49,016 nucleotides of DNA from Didymodactylos carnosus. Taxonomy: Eukaryota; Rotifera; Eurotatoria; Philodinida; Philodinidae. This document shows, piece by piece, positions 16,316 to 28,400 of the stretch (positions are counted from its first letter, which is position 1; each line of letters opens with the position of its first letter). Made by a program: the position numbers and the translations under genes. The notes beneath the pieces are model-generated. The model made no database searches, had not been told where the DNA came from, and saw only the letters and a program-made list of their open reading frames with translations. The stretch is from positions 1 through 49,016 of the forward strand of contig CAJNOQ010000492.1 of NCBI GenBank assembly GCA_905250885.1, written 5' to 3'.

Positions 16316-16843
16316 GAAATATTTTGATCTAGAAGAAAGACATTTTATTATGGATTCTCTATCTTGTTAGAATATGAAAATAACTTTTTTTGTAGAATTC
16401 GAAAACAGTCGACATAAGTTTTAAAGTACCATATGCAATTTTTTAATTGATATTAGAAAGTTACAGTGGTTTTGGAATATCTCTGTGAAGAAACTGAGAA
16501 TTTGTATTTTCGAAAAAATAATCAACTAAGAATTCAGGTTCGGTATTGTATACAAGAATATATTATTTTGAAATAAAATTACACAGAGCAAAAACGAAGT
16601 TTTTTGAGGTCTGCAGCTTTTCTTTTCCGTTCTTGATGTATGGAATATAAATTTCACCTGGGATTATCCTTTGTCAAGCTGAAAACGTACATTGGCTACA
16701 ATTTTTTTTTCAACACAATTAACGTAGTCACAAACAGAGACAAATATCAGATACGTAAAAGAAAAATAGTTACGTCACCACATAAAAATCTCGTTTAGAA
16801 CCAAAAAATTTGAAAGTATAACGTAGACATAGAAAAAAGATAG
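16316..16843. other. short intergenic spacer, MED28 3' side to HOOK 5' side
   Basis: The 528 bp between two minus-strand genes should hold the MED28 3' UTR and the HOOK promoter. A pyrimidine-rich acceptor (CTTTCTTCTAG, minus strand) ends 13 nt before the HOOK ATG, consistent with a spliced 5' leader. Confidence 0.4.
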
Positions 16844-17572
16844 TTAGCTTAATAACTGTCGAAGTGGATCATTGATGGTTGTATTAGACATACCATCCAT
16901 TGTGGATGAAGACGTCAACATTGAGGTTATATCATTATAACGTTGTTGTCGTTGAAAATCGCCAGACGTCGTTGCTTGTTGTTGTGGCGATAAAGATGAT
17001 TGTAAATCTGATCCAAGAACACCTCCAAGAGATCCACCTGTTCCTGCTCCACGACTAAGTTCTTCAAGTAGTCCATTTAAACTTTCCGTATTTTCTACAC
17101 TAAAATCACCAATGGAATCGTTTAAATGTTGTTGAAAATCTTTTAATAATGATTCTTTTCGTTCAATGTTATATTTTAAGTCTGTTATTGTTTCTAAGAC
17201 TAAAACAAGAATAAAATAATTAAAATCATTTTTTTTCTCATATTCTTATATTCTACCTTGTTCATCCGGCCATTTTTTATGTACAAGACATTTTAATTGT
17301 AATAAATTACACTCAATTTCATTTGCTGATTCATGAATACGACGTGTATAATTCTCAATAGCTAATACATTTTGCTCAGAAGATGAACTGGATGCCGATG
17401 ATGGATTGGAAATATGATGCACATTGTAACAACTTGATATTGGTAACACACTTGAACTAGAACCACTAATTGGATCTTGAATTAAATAAGATATAAAAGA
17501 TTTGATCGAATTTTCAAAATTATTTATTAAATCGTCCGATAAATTTATGGGAGTGTTGTTTGTTAATGACAT
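16844..17572 (-). CDS. MED28: Mediator subunit 28-like protein
   Basis: Two exons (17572-17257 and 17199-16844) give 223 residues. The first exon carries a helix like the MED28 start (LSDDLINNFENSIKSFI), a serine-rich insert (about 38-67), then IENYTRRIHESANEIECNLL, which aligns with the MED28 segment ending in TECFFLQK. Exon 2 continues as a coiled coil (ITDLKYNIERKESLLKDFQ, compare ELQRKDALVQKH) and a Gly/Ser/Gln-rich tail not typical of MED28 (human about 178 residues). MED28 belongs to the Mediator head and bridges transcription factors to RNA polymerase II. A splice-acceptor-like CCTATTTAAG ends exactly at the ATG. The family assignment rests on these short matches. Confidence 0.65.
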
Positions 17573-18347
17573 CTTAAATAGGAATGCACATGGTTCTACA
17601 TGATAAAGGGATGAAAAGAAAAATGAGAGCAATCCATAACGGATTGTTATCGGACTAATTACGACAATGAGAAAACAGAGTTATCGGAAAACAATCGTTC
17701 ACCTTGATAAGAGCTAAAGATGGAATCATATCATTTTTTCTTCTTCGCACGAAAATCTCCAGTTATTTGATGGCTTTGCTACAAATCGAGGTTGGATGTG
17801 ATTGGAAAGAGATATGGTAAATGTCAGATTTACCATAGTAAACGGAATAAGGCACTTGCACATATCTCTTCTGAAGGTTATTTATCATCAGCAGATTTCT
17901 CTCGGAATCGCTGTTTTAGTTAGTAGTGTGATTCAATGATTCGATTTCATGCTCCACAATGTACATCGATCACAGTGCATCGGAAGCTTTACATCATTCT
18001 GTATTAGACTTTGGTGCATCAGATTGACTTTCGATGACTTTGACATCTTATCCTTTCAAGAGACGAATTTAGAACCAAAATTTTGTGATGGAAAGATGAC
18101 CCTCTCCAGATATTTTCCCGATCAAACTCTTTATCGAACATATCTTGCTACACACATCTCCTCTTTTCACTTCTCTGTGCTGACCATTTCAAATTCTAGC
18201 GAAGCCTTTTTAATTCGTATATATTTCTCTTTCATAGGTTTGACCTTGTGTAATTATTGCCGTTCTCGATCTCTTCCTACAAACTTTTTTCCTGATGTTC
18301 TTGAAAGTTTTCTTTGTAAGTATTCTTCTTTCTATCATCATTTCATG

Positions 18348-18423
18348 GCACTTCTACAGATTGAGCACACCCTCTACTGTAGGTGTGTGTGAGAATGAGG
18401 ATGTGCTGAATCTGTAGAAGTGC
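18348..18423. ncRNA. pre-miRNA-sized hairpin candidate
   Basis: The arms 18348-18374 and 18397-18423 are 27 nt each and pair with only two mismatches around a 22-nt loop, 76 nt in all. The stem core is GCACTTCTACAGATT and its complement. Size and near-perfect pairing suit an animal pre-miRNA on either strand, but a small foldback relic is equally possible. Expression is unknown. Confidence 0.3.
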
Positions 18424-18964
18424 TGATTATGACTGCAAGCGTGCAGCATTCCTTTTTAGTGTTTTCTTTAAATGTAATCGCGAGTGTTCTGGTGATCGTG
18501 AACTTTATTTTATATGAACGATGTTGATCTTGTGTGGAATGAATAGTACTGCAAAACGTTTAATAGCAATTTCAGGTAGTAGTATACCAAGTTGAACAGC
18601 TGTCTTTATTACCAGTTACATTTAGTGAAAAATCAACGCTCATTTGCTCCCAAATGGATTATGATAACAAAGGAAAAAGTATGTAGTTGCGGGAATGGTT
18701 TGGACCAAGAATCTTCGGTTCCACTGCAGGAAAAACTAGTCTCCTAGTCAGGAAATCGGCAATCTGTTCATGAAAGGATCCACGCCTTGATCAGAGAATA
18801 AATGGCTATCCTTTTTACGTTGCTATAATCTGATTACTGGCCTGAGCAGACTGTCTGATCATTAGTTAGACTTTCTATTGATCAGATCTTGAAATTGATC
18901 TTACTACAGTACAAGAACAGGATTTTATATTTACTTCAGACAATATGAACACCGTTCGTATAAA

Positions 18965-19024
18965 AAAAGCTCACGTTCACCAGTGCTTTAGCGTTGACGT
19001 TCAAGGAACGAAACGTGAGCTTTT
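18965..19024. repeat. 13-bp perfect hairpin
   Basis: AAAAGCTCACGTT (18965-18977) is exactly complementary to AACGTGAGCTTTT (19012-19024) around a 34-nt loop. It lies in intergenic DNA upstream of VAMP-1; its function is unknown. Confidence 0.4.
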
Positions 19025-20354
19025 ACAGACCTAATACCAATAAAAACTGGGGCATAATAGTTTTAGAGCTAAAAAGTTATCATCATGTGCCCGCATGATC
19101 CAAATCACAATAGAAATAGTAATTAATTAATGAATCTTGAGGATTAAGTTGAGTTATTTCCTTTTCCAAATAGTAGCTGCAAGTAGAGACCATCTACGTC
19201 AATTCGGATTGATTCTGACTCTTTAAAGAAACAACGGTTTTAGTTCTATTCGTTGTTTTTTCTCATTTGCAGAGCTGCTTCTCCATTGGCTGTGAGTCGA
19301 CATTATGGTTCGAATTGTTTCTTCTTACAGAATTAGAGCGTTACTAAGATGAACGTAAATGTGTAACTCATCAAGCATCAATATAGTGGAAACACATCGC
19401 AAGGTCAATATGGCTGCAAAAGTTTGTTCCGTTCCATCCGTGACTGTTACATAGAGGATAATTTCCTTGTTTCATGCCAGTGTTTGTTGTTATTGTTTTC
19501 TCTTGTTGTTTAATAGTTTATTTCGAAATCTCTTATCGATTTTGTTAGTATGTTTAGTAAAAATAACTATTATCTGCCGATTGCTCTACTAGCGCAACGT
19601 GCAAATCAGTCTGCTATACCTTCCACACTTGTTAATTTGTAATCAACGTTTTTTCTTCATATTTGAGGAAAAAAATTCGCTTGATAAGCTCATTTGATTT
19701 CCCAGTTCTAGTCAGATCGCCTGCTTTTAGAGAGGAAGAGAATTTTTTTGTTGTATCGACTGAGAGCACTTTGCTATTTTTTCTTACGTTGCCATCATTA
19801 TAAATACTTTCGTATTCTACCTTCTGTAAACGATTTTTCTCCAAAACAGTTTGGTCTTCCTTCTTTCATTCAACTGCCACTGAGTGGAATAAAATCTTCC
19901 AGAATCAGTCATTCGTTTTCTTTATTGTCATTTAAAATAGCTTTATCTCAGCATTTTTACAGTAGAACATAGCCATATTTACAGTTAAAACAAATCCATT
20001 GCTGTTACTCTTATTTTTATTCTTTCTTTTCTACCTTTCTGTTTCGTACACTGGTTTACTCTTTTTTTTTAATTCTCTATTTATGGTTTCTTTTTGTTGT
20101 TGTTTGGCACCAGTCATTGTTATTATAGGTCGGGGAGCTGATGGCTCTCATCATTCATTCATTGACACAACTTACATTACTTCACCAGTTTATTTTCTTT
20201 CTTGAGTAGTGATCCGAAGTTTTCTTCCAGTTTAGTCACATAGTACAGGAAAGAAAAGACTCAAATATTTATAATAAAAGCTCAGCCTCTTCTTTCATTA
20301 TAGATTTTATAAATTACCGACTGTTTGAAATTTAGTACGTGAAATTCAATCGAA

Positions 20355-22388
20355 ATGTGAGTAAATGTAGTTTACTTATTTTTTACATCTCTTTACATTA
20401 TTTGCTTCGATTATGTTCTTTAGGTCGTACGAAACTGCAAATAATAATCCATCAGCTGCAAAATATGCTACTCCAAAACGTTTTGATGCATTACAAGCGG
20501 ATGTTAATCAGGTATTCTTATAATCCCGTTTATCATGCTTTATGCTAGGTCAATTTTCGGCTAAGACCCGTTCTTTTTCACACCTAAACTTGTAGGTAGT
20601 TGGTATAATGAAAGACAATCTGGATAAAGTATTAGAGAGGGATAAAACTTTAACAACACTAGATGATCGCTCAGGTAATGGGAAAAACAAAATGAGACCC
20701 TTCAGTCGCTTATTTGTTTTATTGTGTTATGTAAACCCAACATGTAGATATATATATACATATATGTATTAATCTATTTTATTATATTAGACTGTACAAG
20801 TCATTTTATTTGTTTGTTGTTGTATAGTGGTCACTGTTTAATTGTTTCCCCTTTTTTTTCAACAGGTTGTCGATGTTATGAAAGACAATCTTGACAAAGT
20901 ATTGGAACGTGATGCCAAACTTTCAACACTTGAAGGAAGGGCCGGTATGATTTGCGCATGTTTGCTGATATATCGCTACTATTTTGAGAAAAGATGAACT
21001 GGTTCTCAGATATTTTTCGAATATAACCAACCATAGACATAGTCACTCTTTGAATGAATTAAAATTAACAAATAATCAGGCAATCTTTATACAAGGTGTT
21101 TGTTTAGTTAAACCAACAATATTTGTTCTTTTGAGATAGACATAAAACTACTGATAATAATAATAATATATATCAGTTATCCGTTTCACATTTTAGTCAT
21201 ATACAACTAGCTTTTGTATAATGTTCATGTTTATAATCTTCGTATATATTCTATTATTTTAAATATTAGTGTTAAGATTCAAAATGTATGTCGTGTAGTT
21301 ACTTTGTATAATTTTTAAAATTCTTATAATATTAATCAATCAATTATAATTATCATATGATTTTCTTGCGTTCATTCTTCTTTAGATGCTTTACAAACTG
21401 GAGCGTCACAATTTACGGCGAATGCAGGAAGATTGAAACGAAAATATTGGTGGAAAAATCTTAAAGTAAAATATTGTTTAGTTATTTTTTAGTTGTTTTT
21501 TTTTACATTGAAATCTATTTGTATATGATCACGGTTTCTCGTTGATCAAATGGTTAATTCAAAAACTTATTAGAGAATCTTATTAAAATATTTAAATTAT
21601 TTTTTTTCAGATGAAATTGAGGGTGCTAATTTGAAACTTTATCAAAAAGATTAGAAAGAAAGATACGGTGAAAAATGAAAAGGTAGAAAGGCTGCTGCTA
21701 TCTAGTGTTATAAAACGATTAAAAAAACTCGAGTTGCTTTTTTTGCATTCAAAATCGAGATGGACAGAGGAAAATTTGTTGACTTTTCCACTCATAATCA
21801 CTCATGCTACTTAATCGGTTTGATAATAAGATAAAAAAATTTAGAAACAAAAAATATTTTATAGCTTCGATACGGCAAAATAATTTTAGGAAGAGGTTCA
21901 TGTTTGATTGCTTTAACAACAGACATAAGTAAAGTTTGTTTTTTGACAAGTACATAATTGTTATGTACATGGAACTATGACATGTATCCAATCATCGGTA
22001 GTGTATCTAATGAATGATTACAAAGAATAAGTTAAGTAATCAGTTTGCAGCTATTGAAGTATTTTGTGTTAATATCTACTTAAGACTATTTATGAATTGG
22101 AATTTAGATGTGGATCATTTTGATCATTGTCATTATTGTCTTGATTGTCATCATTGTTGGTAAGTGAGTGATAATTATTTGAATTTGACGTGACTGACAG
22201 TGTCTTCTCTTATTCTTTAGTTGCGGTTACACAATCAACAAAAAGTAAAAATAATGATCCAAAAAACAGTGGAAGAAAAAGAAGATTTATTTTTAATTCT
22301 GCTGTAAGATTCTTTGATATATTTGAGATCTACACACACACACATATATATATATATATACATCTTTCTTTTTCAGATTGATCAATGA
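20355..22388 (+). CDS. VAMP: synaptobrevin/VAMP-like R-SNARE, copy 1, with alternative SNARE exons
   Basis: Coding exons: AT of the start codon at 20355-20356, then 20424-20511, one of 20596-20674 or 20866-20944, then 21386-21465, 22108-22159, 22221-22303, 22377-22388. One mature protein has 131 residues. The start codon is split AT|G by an intron with a GTGAGT donor. The SNARE motif runs from [12 protein letters not shown] through VLERD (zero-layer arginine kept in both alternatives) to [10 protein letters not shown], followed by the basic [10 protein letters not shown] stretch and a valine/isoleucine-rich membrane anchor ([11 protein letters not shown]...). A basic tail of about 30 residues follows the anchor. 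R-SNAREs on vesicles pair with syntaxin and SNAP-25 to drive fusion. A tandem paralogue begins 1.8 kb downstream. Confidence 0.92.
20596..20674 (+). other. alternative SNARE exon A of VAMP copy 1
   Basis: This 79-nt exon encodes [16 protein letters not shown], then [10 protein letters not shown]. It has an AG acceptor and a GTAATG donor, and starts in phase 0 and ends in phase 1 exactly as exon B does. Because 79 is not a multiple of three, using both or neither shifts the frame. Confidence 0.85.
20866..20944 (+). other. alternative SNARE exon B of VAMP copy 1
   Basis: This 79-nt exon encodes [16 protein letters not shown], then [10 protein letters not shown]. It is preceded by a strong polypyrimidine acceptor (CTTTTTTTTCAACAG) and followed by GTATGA. 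It is homologous to exon A over its full length and lies 191 nt downstream. Confidence 0.88.
22327..22362. repeat. CA/TA dinucleotide microsatellite
   Basis: A run of CA followed by a run of TA repeats lies in the last intron of VAMP copy 1, close to the acceptor of the terminal exon at 22377. Confidence 0.8.
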
Positions 22389-24195
22389 AATATATTTTAT
22401 ATTTGAGGTTGTGTCGGTAACGTCTTTATACGACATACTCTTGCTTCATTATGGTTTTATCTAACTTTAATTACACACATGATCATTCCGCTTTAGGTTG
22501 CGTTTGTCTTCTTACGATATTAACGTCTATTTTTTATTGTATGCTTTAACTTCTATTTACTACAACCGAAGCGATATTATAAACTTTCTATGTATTTTCT
22601 TTCTTTTTGTATTCGATGTTTTTATCGGTAGCAGAGGTGTAGAATATATCCTTGGGAGCAAATTGCCTTTTGTGAAATTATTTTAATGTTCTGGGCACTT
22701 TTAAAAATTTTTTGAAAAAGATTTTTTGTTGTCACGTTGGCTTCACTGTAGCACTATCTTTTATTCAAAAAAAATCTTCTCAACTTAGTCTGAGAGCTTA
22801 TTTACTTGTCATTTGTTTAGATACTTTTTTCCTAAAGAATTTGTATCTCTTTTTGTCAACTTTTTCCACTATACTGTGCATTGGAATCAACTGAATAGTA
22901 TAGTACACCATGAAATTCAGCCTAGTTTTTAAAAAACCTCAAATCTTAAGATATCTTTGGTGATGTTTTCAAGAAAAGTATGTCTGATACTTGAAGAAAC
23001 TAGCTTCAAATTTTCGGTGAAGAATATATAAATCTCGAGAAAGATAAAGTCAATCTGAAAAGAAAACTGACTTTGCCTATCTTGGAAACATTTTTTATCA
23101 AGACTATAAGCCAATTTTCGTTCAGGAACACATTTGGAGTTGGTTTTAAAAAATTGTTTTCTAAATAATATCACTAGATTTTCTTTTAAAGAATGATAGA
23201 CAAGTGATAACGAAAAATAAAAAAACACTTTTTCATTCATAAAAATTTTTGAAACTTTCTATCATTTGTCTCTCGAGAATTCTAAGAACCACTGATCTTA
23301 ACCCACATTGAATATATTTATTGTCCTATCTTTTTTTTTTTGCACTCTTGATTGTTTGTTTGTCTCTCTTTTTATCTTGTATATCAAAATATTCTCTCCT
23401 TCTTTGACTCGTATAATTGCAAGTTGTTTTTTCGGTTGTTCAAGCAAAGGCAAGTTTTCTGTTCATTTTTTTCCATTGCTCTTATTTTTTTATATTAAAC
23501 AATAGGAAAAACACTTTCTTAATCAATCATGCATATAGTTTGACTCTTGCTGTATTATTAATATGCTGATGTAAACAGTTTTAATAATTCTGTGTTAACG
23601 TTAAATTGAGAGATATGCTAGGTGCGAATAATTCGATTTCTATTCGTGCATTTTCCTTCGTTTGGAGTTTTAATGGAAGAACATGAAAAATAGTTGATAA
23701 AAATTGTTGCGGCTGATACGATTCTTTGAGATTTATTGTTCTTGGGTAAAAATAAAAGGATGATAGCTTCTCAGTGAAGTATCTGTCAAAAGTGATTGAA
23801 ACTCTTGTGAGCAATACTGACTGGTGTAGAGATCTCACAATTTTTGTTACTGAACGATGCTGTTCATCGAGTCTGAAAAGATAGATTGGTGCAAAACGAA
23901 AAGTATGTTAGGAAATATTAGATGAACGATTTGTCTTTCCAAATTTATCTGACAGAATTTGATATCATCGATTTAAAATGTCTAGGTTTTTTATTTATCT
24001 TTCCTAGAAAGAATTATTTCCTCCTTTAGATCCGTTGAGTCTACTTCCCTTTGGTTTCGTAAATATTGTTTATTTTCTTTACAGTCTGCTAACTACACCT
24101 GTTTTTCTAAAATTATATAGCTGTTATTTACTTTTTAGACAAAGTACTTTACGTCAAAATCGTTATTAAATAAAAAATCGATTTTTAAGTAAATA
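22389..24195. other. intergenic between tandem VAMP genes
   Basis: About 1.8 kb of AT-rich DNA with no convincing exon on either strand. It must hold the 3' UTR of copy 1 and the promoter of copy 2. Confidence 0.45.
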
Positions 24196-25477
24196 ATGTA
24201 TGTAAAAAATATGTTCTTAAATTTATGTATAATTTAATATGTTTACATGTTTTTTGTAGGGCTACTAATGGTGGAGGACAAGCTAGTAAACGTTTGGCAC
24301 AAACTCAAGCACAAGTGGATGAAGTTGTTGATATTATGAGGCAAAATGTTGACAAAGTGCTTGAACGTGATAAAAATTTGTCTATACTTGATGATCGAGC
24401 TGGTATGTTCATTAAAATAAATAACACAACAAATTATTTCAAAAAATAAAAAAAATTAACACTTTTGATTATTTCAGATGCACTTCAGCATAATGCAGCA
24501 CAATTTGAACAACAAGCTGGAAAATTAAAACGAAAGTTTTGGTGGAAAAATTGTAAGGTAAGATATGATGTTTTTGTTTTTAAATCTAATGCTGTATTCG
24601 TTTTAAGTATATACAGCATTAGATTTCATTTCTTTTCTTGTCAATAGATGATGATCATACTTGGTGTGGTCGCTACGATTTTTACAATTATTTTGATCGG
24701 TAAAAATGTTTCTTCTCTCTATGTTGTCAGCTTATGTAGTGTTTTTATACGTGTTATGTATGAACACCTTTTCCTTGAATAGTTCGCATGCCTATTGTTA
24801 GCGATATTCATCGAAAATGCTTTTTCTCATAAACAATTACAGTCTGCATGGATAGATACATTAGAATAAAAATTGTGTTAACGTACTATTGAGCAGATGA
24901 AATTGTTACAGTATCTAGCTTGATCTCAATGGCTGAGAGGCGATTTTCTTTCCTTTACTTCGAGATTAAATTTGCTTTAAATAATATTTCATTAATTTCT
25001 TTTTGTCTTGAGGAAAATGTATAGTTTTATTGATGATTGATCTAAATATATCATCAAAGAACGAAAAATAAGCAACGAATTGTCTATTATCTGTTCGTCT
25101 ATCTATGGTTCTTAGTGTTGTGTTGTGCGAGGCTTATCTTCTTGTTTAGAGTCCCTTCTACCAACTTGCATTTTAGTATTATTATCATCACGCTCTTTTT
25201 TTTAGCCTGGATCTATTCCAAAGTGAAAGCTGTAACACCAACACCTCATGCTGAAACGAGCACAGCCATATCAGTAAATGATAATGTAATGACAGCAACT
25301 GGTCGAATGACTTCCAGAACAAGCAGGAAAAAACAGAGAAAATCTAGCACGAAAACAACAACATCATCGGGACTTTCAAATGCTGAAATAGTAAATGCTG
25401 GTGGGCAAGATGATCGGTTTGTTCCTGATCAAAATGGAACAAAATCAATAGATGAGCCTGAAAAAAAAACTGTTTAA
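24196..25477 (+). CDS. VAMP: synaptobrevin/VAMP-like R-SNARE, copy 2, with long C-terminal tail
   Basis: Exons: AT at 24196-24197 (inferred, with a GTATGT donor), 24260-24402, 24478-24557, 24648-24699, 25206-25477; 182 residues. The acceptor at 24260 leaves a lone G before GCT ACT AAT, so an AT|G split start is needed, as in copy 1. The SNARE motif ([40 protein letters not shown]) is closer to animal VAMP2 than that of copy 1. The basic [10 protein letters not shown] stretch and the anchor [19 protein letters not shown] follow. After the anchor comes a hydrophilic tail of about 70 residues rich in Ser, Thr, Lys and Arg, far longer than the few residues seen in vertebrate VAMP2. Exons 3 and 4 have exactly the same length as the equivalent exons of copy 1, which shows tandem duplication. 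Confidence 0.92.
24582..24626. repeat. 16-bp perfect hairpin inside a 90-nt VAMP-2 intron
   Basis: AAATCTAATGCTGTAT (24582-24597) is exactly complementary to 24611-24626 around a 13-nt loop. It takes up half of the intron 24558-24647 that separates the SNARE exon from the membrane-anchor exon. Confidence 0.6.
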
Positions 25478-28400
25478 TAAATAATCCCTCACAAACACTG
25501 ACGATAGTAGTTTTCTACTGGCATTCCATGACTTTTTAATTATTGTAATTTACTCTTTCCTATAATGTCATTATCATCGAATTTTTGCATAGTGATCAAC
25601 TGGACAGCAAAATTGCATTTTAAGCTATGATATAAATTATTCACGACAAATTAATTTAGAGAATTACTTCATGTAGTGTTGTATGTAATTTCCACGATTC
25701 CTTATACAAAAAGTTTTTTTCTTCTATTAAACACAGACACTATAAATAATTATTACCGTTTATTCCATTCTCTTCTATATTGATCAAAAAAAAAAATTGT
25801 CGCTTTTATTTTTTTTCGTTGTTGTTTTTCTCTTTGTTGGTATAATTGTTTGTTTTTAAATGCAATAGTTCTATATATATCTACAGATGTACTTTTTCTT
25901 TCTTGTTTATTTCTCGTGAATCCAAAAATGACCCCTATTTATTATACTTTTATTTTACTACGTATGTCTGTAAGTGTGTGTGTATATTTGTCATTAAAAT
26001 AAAAATTTAAAATGAAATATGGATACATTTAATCATACACAATAACAATACTTAAAGTTATTTTAACCGTTAAGTTCTTAAATGAAAAATTAATGAAAAC
26101 TCTTCATAATGTGAACATTACTTACTAGTATTAACATAAACAGCATTAAGAATTACTGAACACGTTGGATCATTTTAAATTTTTGTGTTTGAGTGAATTT
26201 TTACAAATGTTGTTCAATTTAACAATAATTTTTGTGAATATGACAAAAAATAATTTTGACTTTTGAACGCTTTGCGAAAATTTGCCATCTTAGTGGTACA
26301 CTATCAACTGTATAAAAAGATCATTTTTTCTTAATTCTAATCTCATTCATCGAAACTACAGTATAAAACAAAAACTGGTCAACTTCTGATTTCGATTATA
26401 TGTAGCGTTTGAAGTGACTAATAACTCAATATTTTTAAGGGAGTTTGTGTGACTCGAATGTTTTGTTATCATCTAGAAAATTTGCATTTAAATCGTTGTG
26501 TTTCTTTCAAAATCATATTGTTTGAACACTTCACTGTGAATCGATCAAATCAGATGTAGAAATGACAGGCTCACCTCTGAGAGTCATGTCTATAATCACC
26601 TTTACGAGTCCAAATATGATGCTAAATTGTGGTACGAAAAAAGAAAAATGAACATGAATGGACGTTCGACTCAACAGTGCACCACGAAAGAACAAAAAAG
26701 TCTCGAAAAAATGTGGGTGTAGAAAAAAGAAAAGAAAAGTAGAACACTGTTCTCTATGTTGAAGAGGAATACATTTTTAGAATAGTCTTAATTAATGAGA
26801 AGTTGTAACTTGAATATCTGTGCTCAGTATGAATCAACCAATGCCAGGGTAATACATCCAAGGTACATATGCAATGAAAAGTTTTGTGTAATTATTGTTC
26901 AATGATTATAAAACACAGTTGTATTGAAGACCACTGTAATCCAATAGACAGAAGCATGATTCGCACACTAAGCATTATCAAGCACTGTGTTATTTTCCGG
27001 TTATACTCAACTCGTTATGTTTGAAAAGTGACTTTTAGTGAAACTTATGTTTAATCACTATTTTGCTTAGTAACGATGTTTCTATTGTTTTTTTCCACAG
27101 AACAGAATTCACGCTGAGATACCTGTCAGAATTTCTTCTATCTACTTGTTTCTAGGTTTCTTTTTTATCTTTCTTGCTCGGCTTATCCAGATGCTTTTTG
27201 TCTCTATAATATCAATAAATATCATACACATACATTGTTGTTTTTTCTACAGTCACACAATTATACAGAAATCTATTGATGTATGAGTGTGCAGTGTCTG
27301 ATATTGTCTGAATACCCATAAGAAAACAAATATCAGAAAAAGAGGAGGAAAAAAGAAATTACAGCACATTGGTCTATAATGATGAAAACAATTCCTATGT
27401 CATACATAAAAAATGACTATTTCTGTCTAATGCACTTAGTTATTCTCTCTCAATCATCATATGCTAAAAATGCCAACATGATCATTATCAGCAACATGTA
27501 AGTTAAACTGTGTGGGAGAGAAAATCTTGTTTTTTCAAAATTCATCAAACCAATATGTGGAACGTAAAGAATGAATTGAACTGAAAGTGTCGAAAGTCAG
27601 ATATGAAATAAGCTGCTTAGTATCAAGAAAGTTCATAATGAAAAAAGAAGCTTTTTTTTAGTGAATTTTTTCTCATTTTCCTTATAGGGATTTATTTTTT
27701 AAAGTTGAGAGACTAATTGAATTATTTCGTATGTATACGGTTACAATCGCAAGTAAAATGCATACTTCTTACAAATACATCGCCAAATCAGTCAGTTTTT
27801 TATGTTTTCTTATCTGTGATGAATCAACGTATTGTTAGGGAAGTCATTTCGATCATAAATTTAGTAAGTATCGGGGACTGAGTACCATAGAAAATTAGCT
27901 CACAATCCACTGACTATACGAGTTTTCTTGCGTAAAAGGGTTCCTAATAAGAAATGTTTATGAAAAAAAACTGAGAATGAATTGAGGCATTCAGCACGAT
28001 ACAAAAATCTCAGGAATGGTGACAGTTACAAACCTTGATTCAAATTTAATTTATCAACTAGATCTAGTTTCTCGATTCCATTGTTCTTTCTTTTTGTCAA
28101 ATATTTGGATTTTACGTTTCAAAAAAACTAGTTTGATTTAAGTTGACAACGAAATTCAAACAACTATTCGTATTATTTGTACGTTTTAGTTAGATCTATT
28201 AAAATAAGATCTTAGTAGGTCAGTCTCTGTCTGGCTGAAATGTGCGGCTTTGTAGTGAAGTGAAACTTGTTTGTACGACTTACTTCTGTAAACAACCCTT
28301 GAATATCAGACACTGAGTATGCGGCCTGCATAGTGTTGTAAACGAATAAATGTACATTGTAGAAAAAAAAATGTGTGGCTGAAAAGAGCGATTCCTGTTT

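Larger units (their letters stand above)
17573..20354. other. divergent intergenic region, MED28 to VAMP-1
   Basis: About 2.8 kb separate divergently transcribed genes and should hold both promoters. The longest open frame (17949-18392, plus) has no family signature and I do not call it. Two hairpins stand out (18348-18423 and 18965-19024). A possible acceptor ends at 20335, leaving a 21-nt leader exon before the split VAMP-1 start codon. Confidence 0.45.

Noticed and set aside
17949..18392. 147-codon plus-strand open frame upstream of VAMP-1
   Set aside because: No domain signature, composition like shifted AT-rich DNA, and it overlaps the palindromic hairpin at its end.
22929..23240. 103-codon minus-strand frame between the VAMP genes
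   Set aside because: Phe/Ser/Lys-rich with no signature or splice context; typical of chance frames in this base composition.
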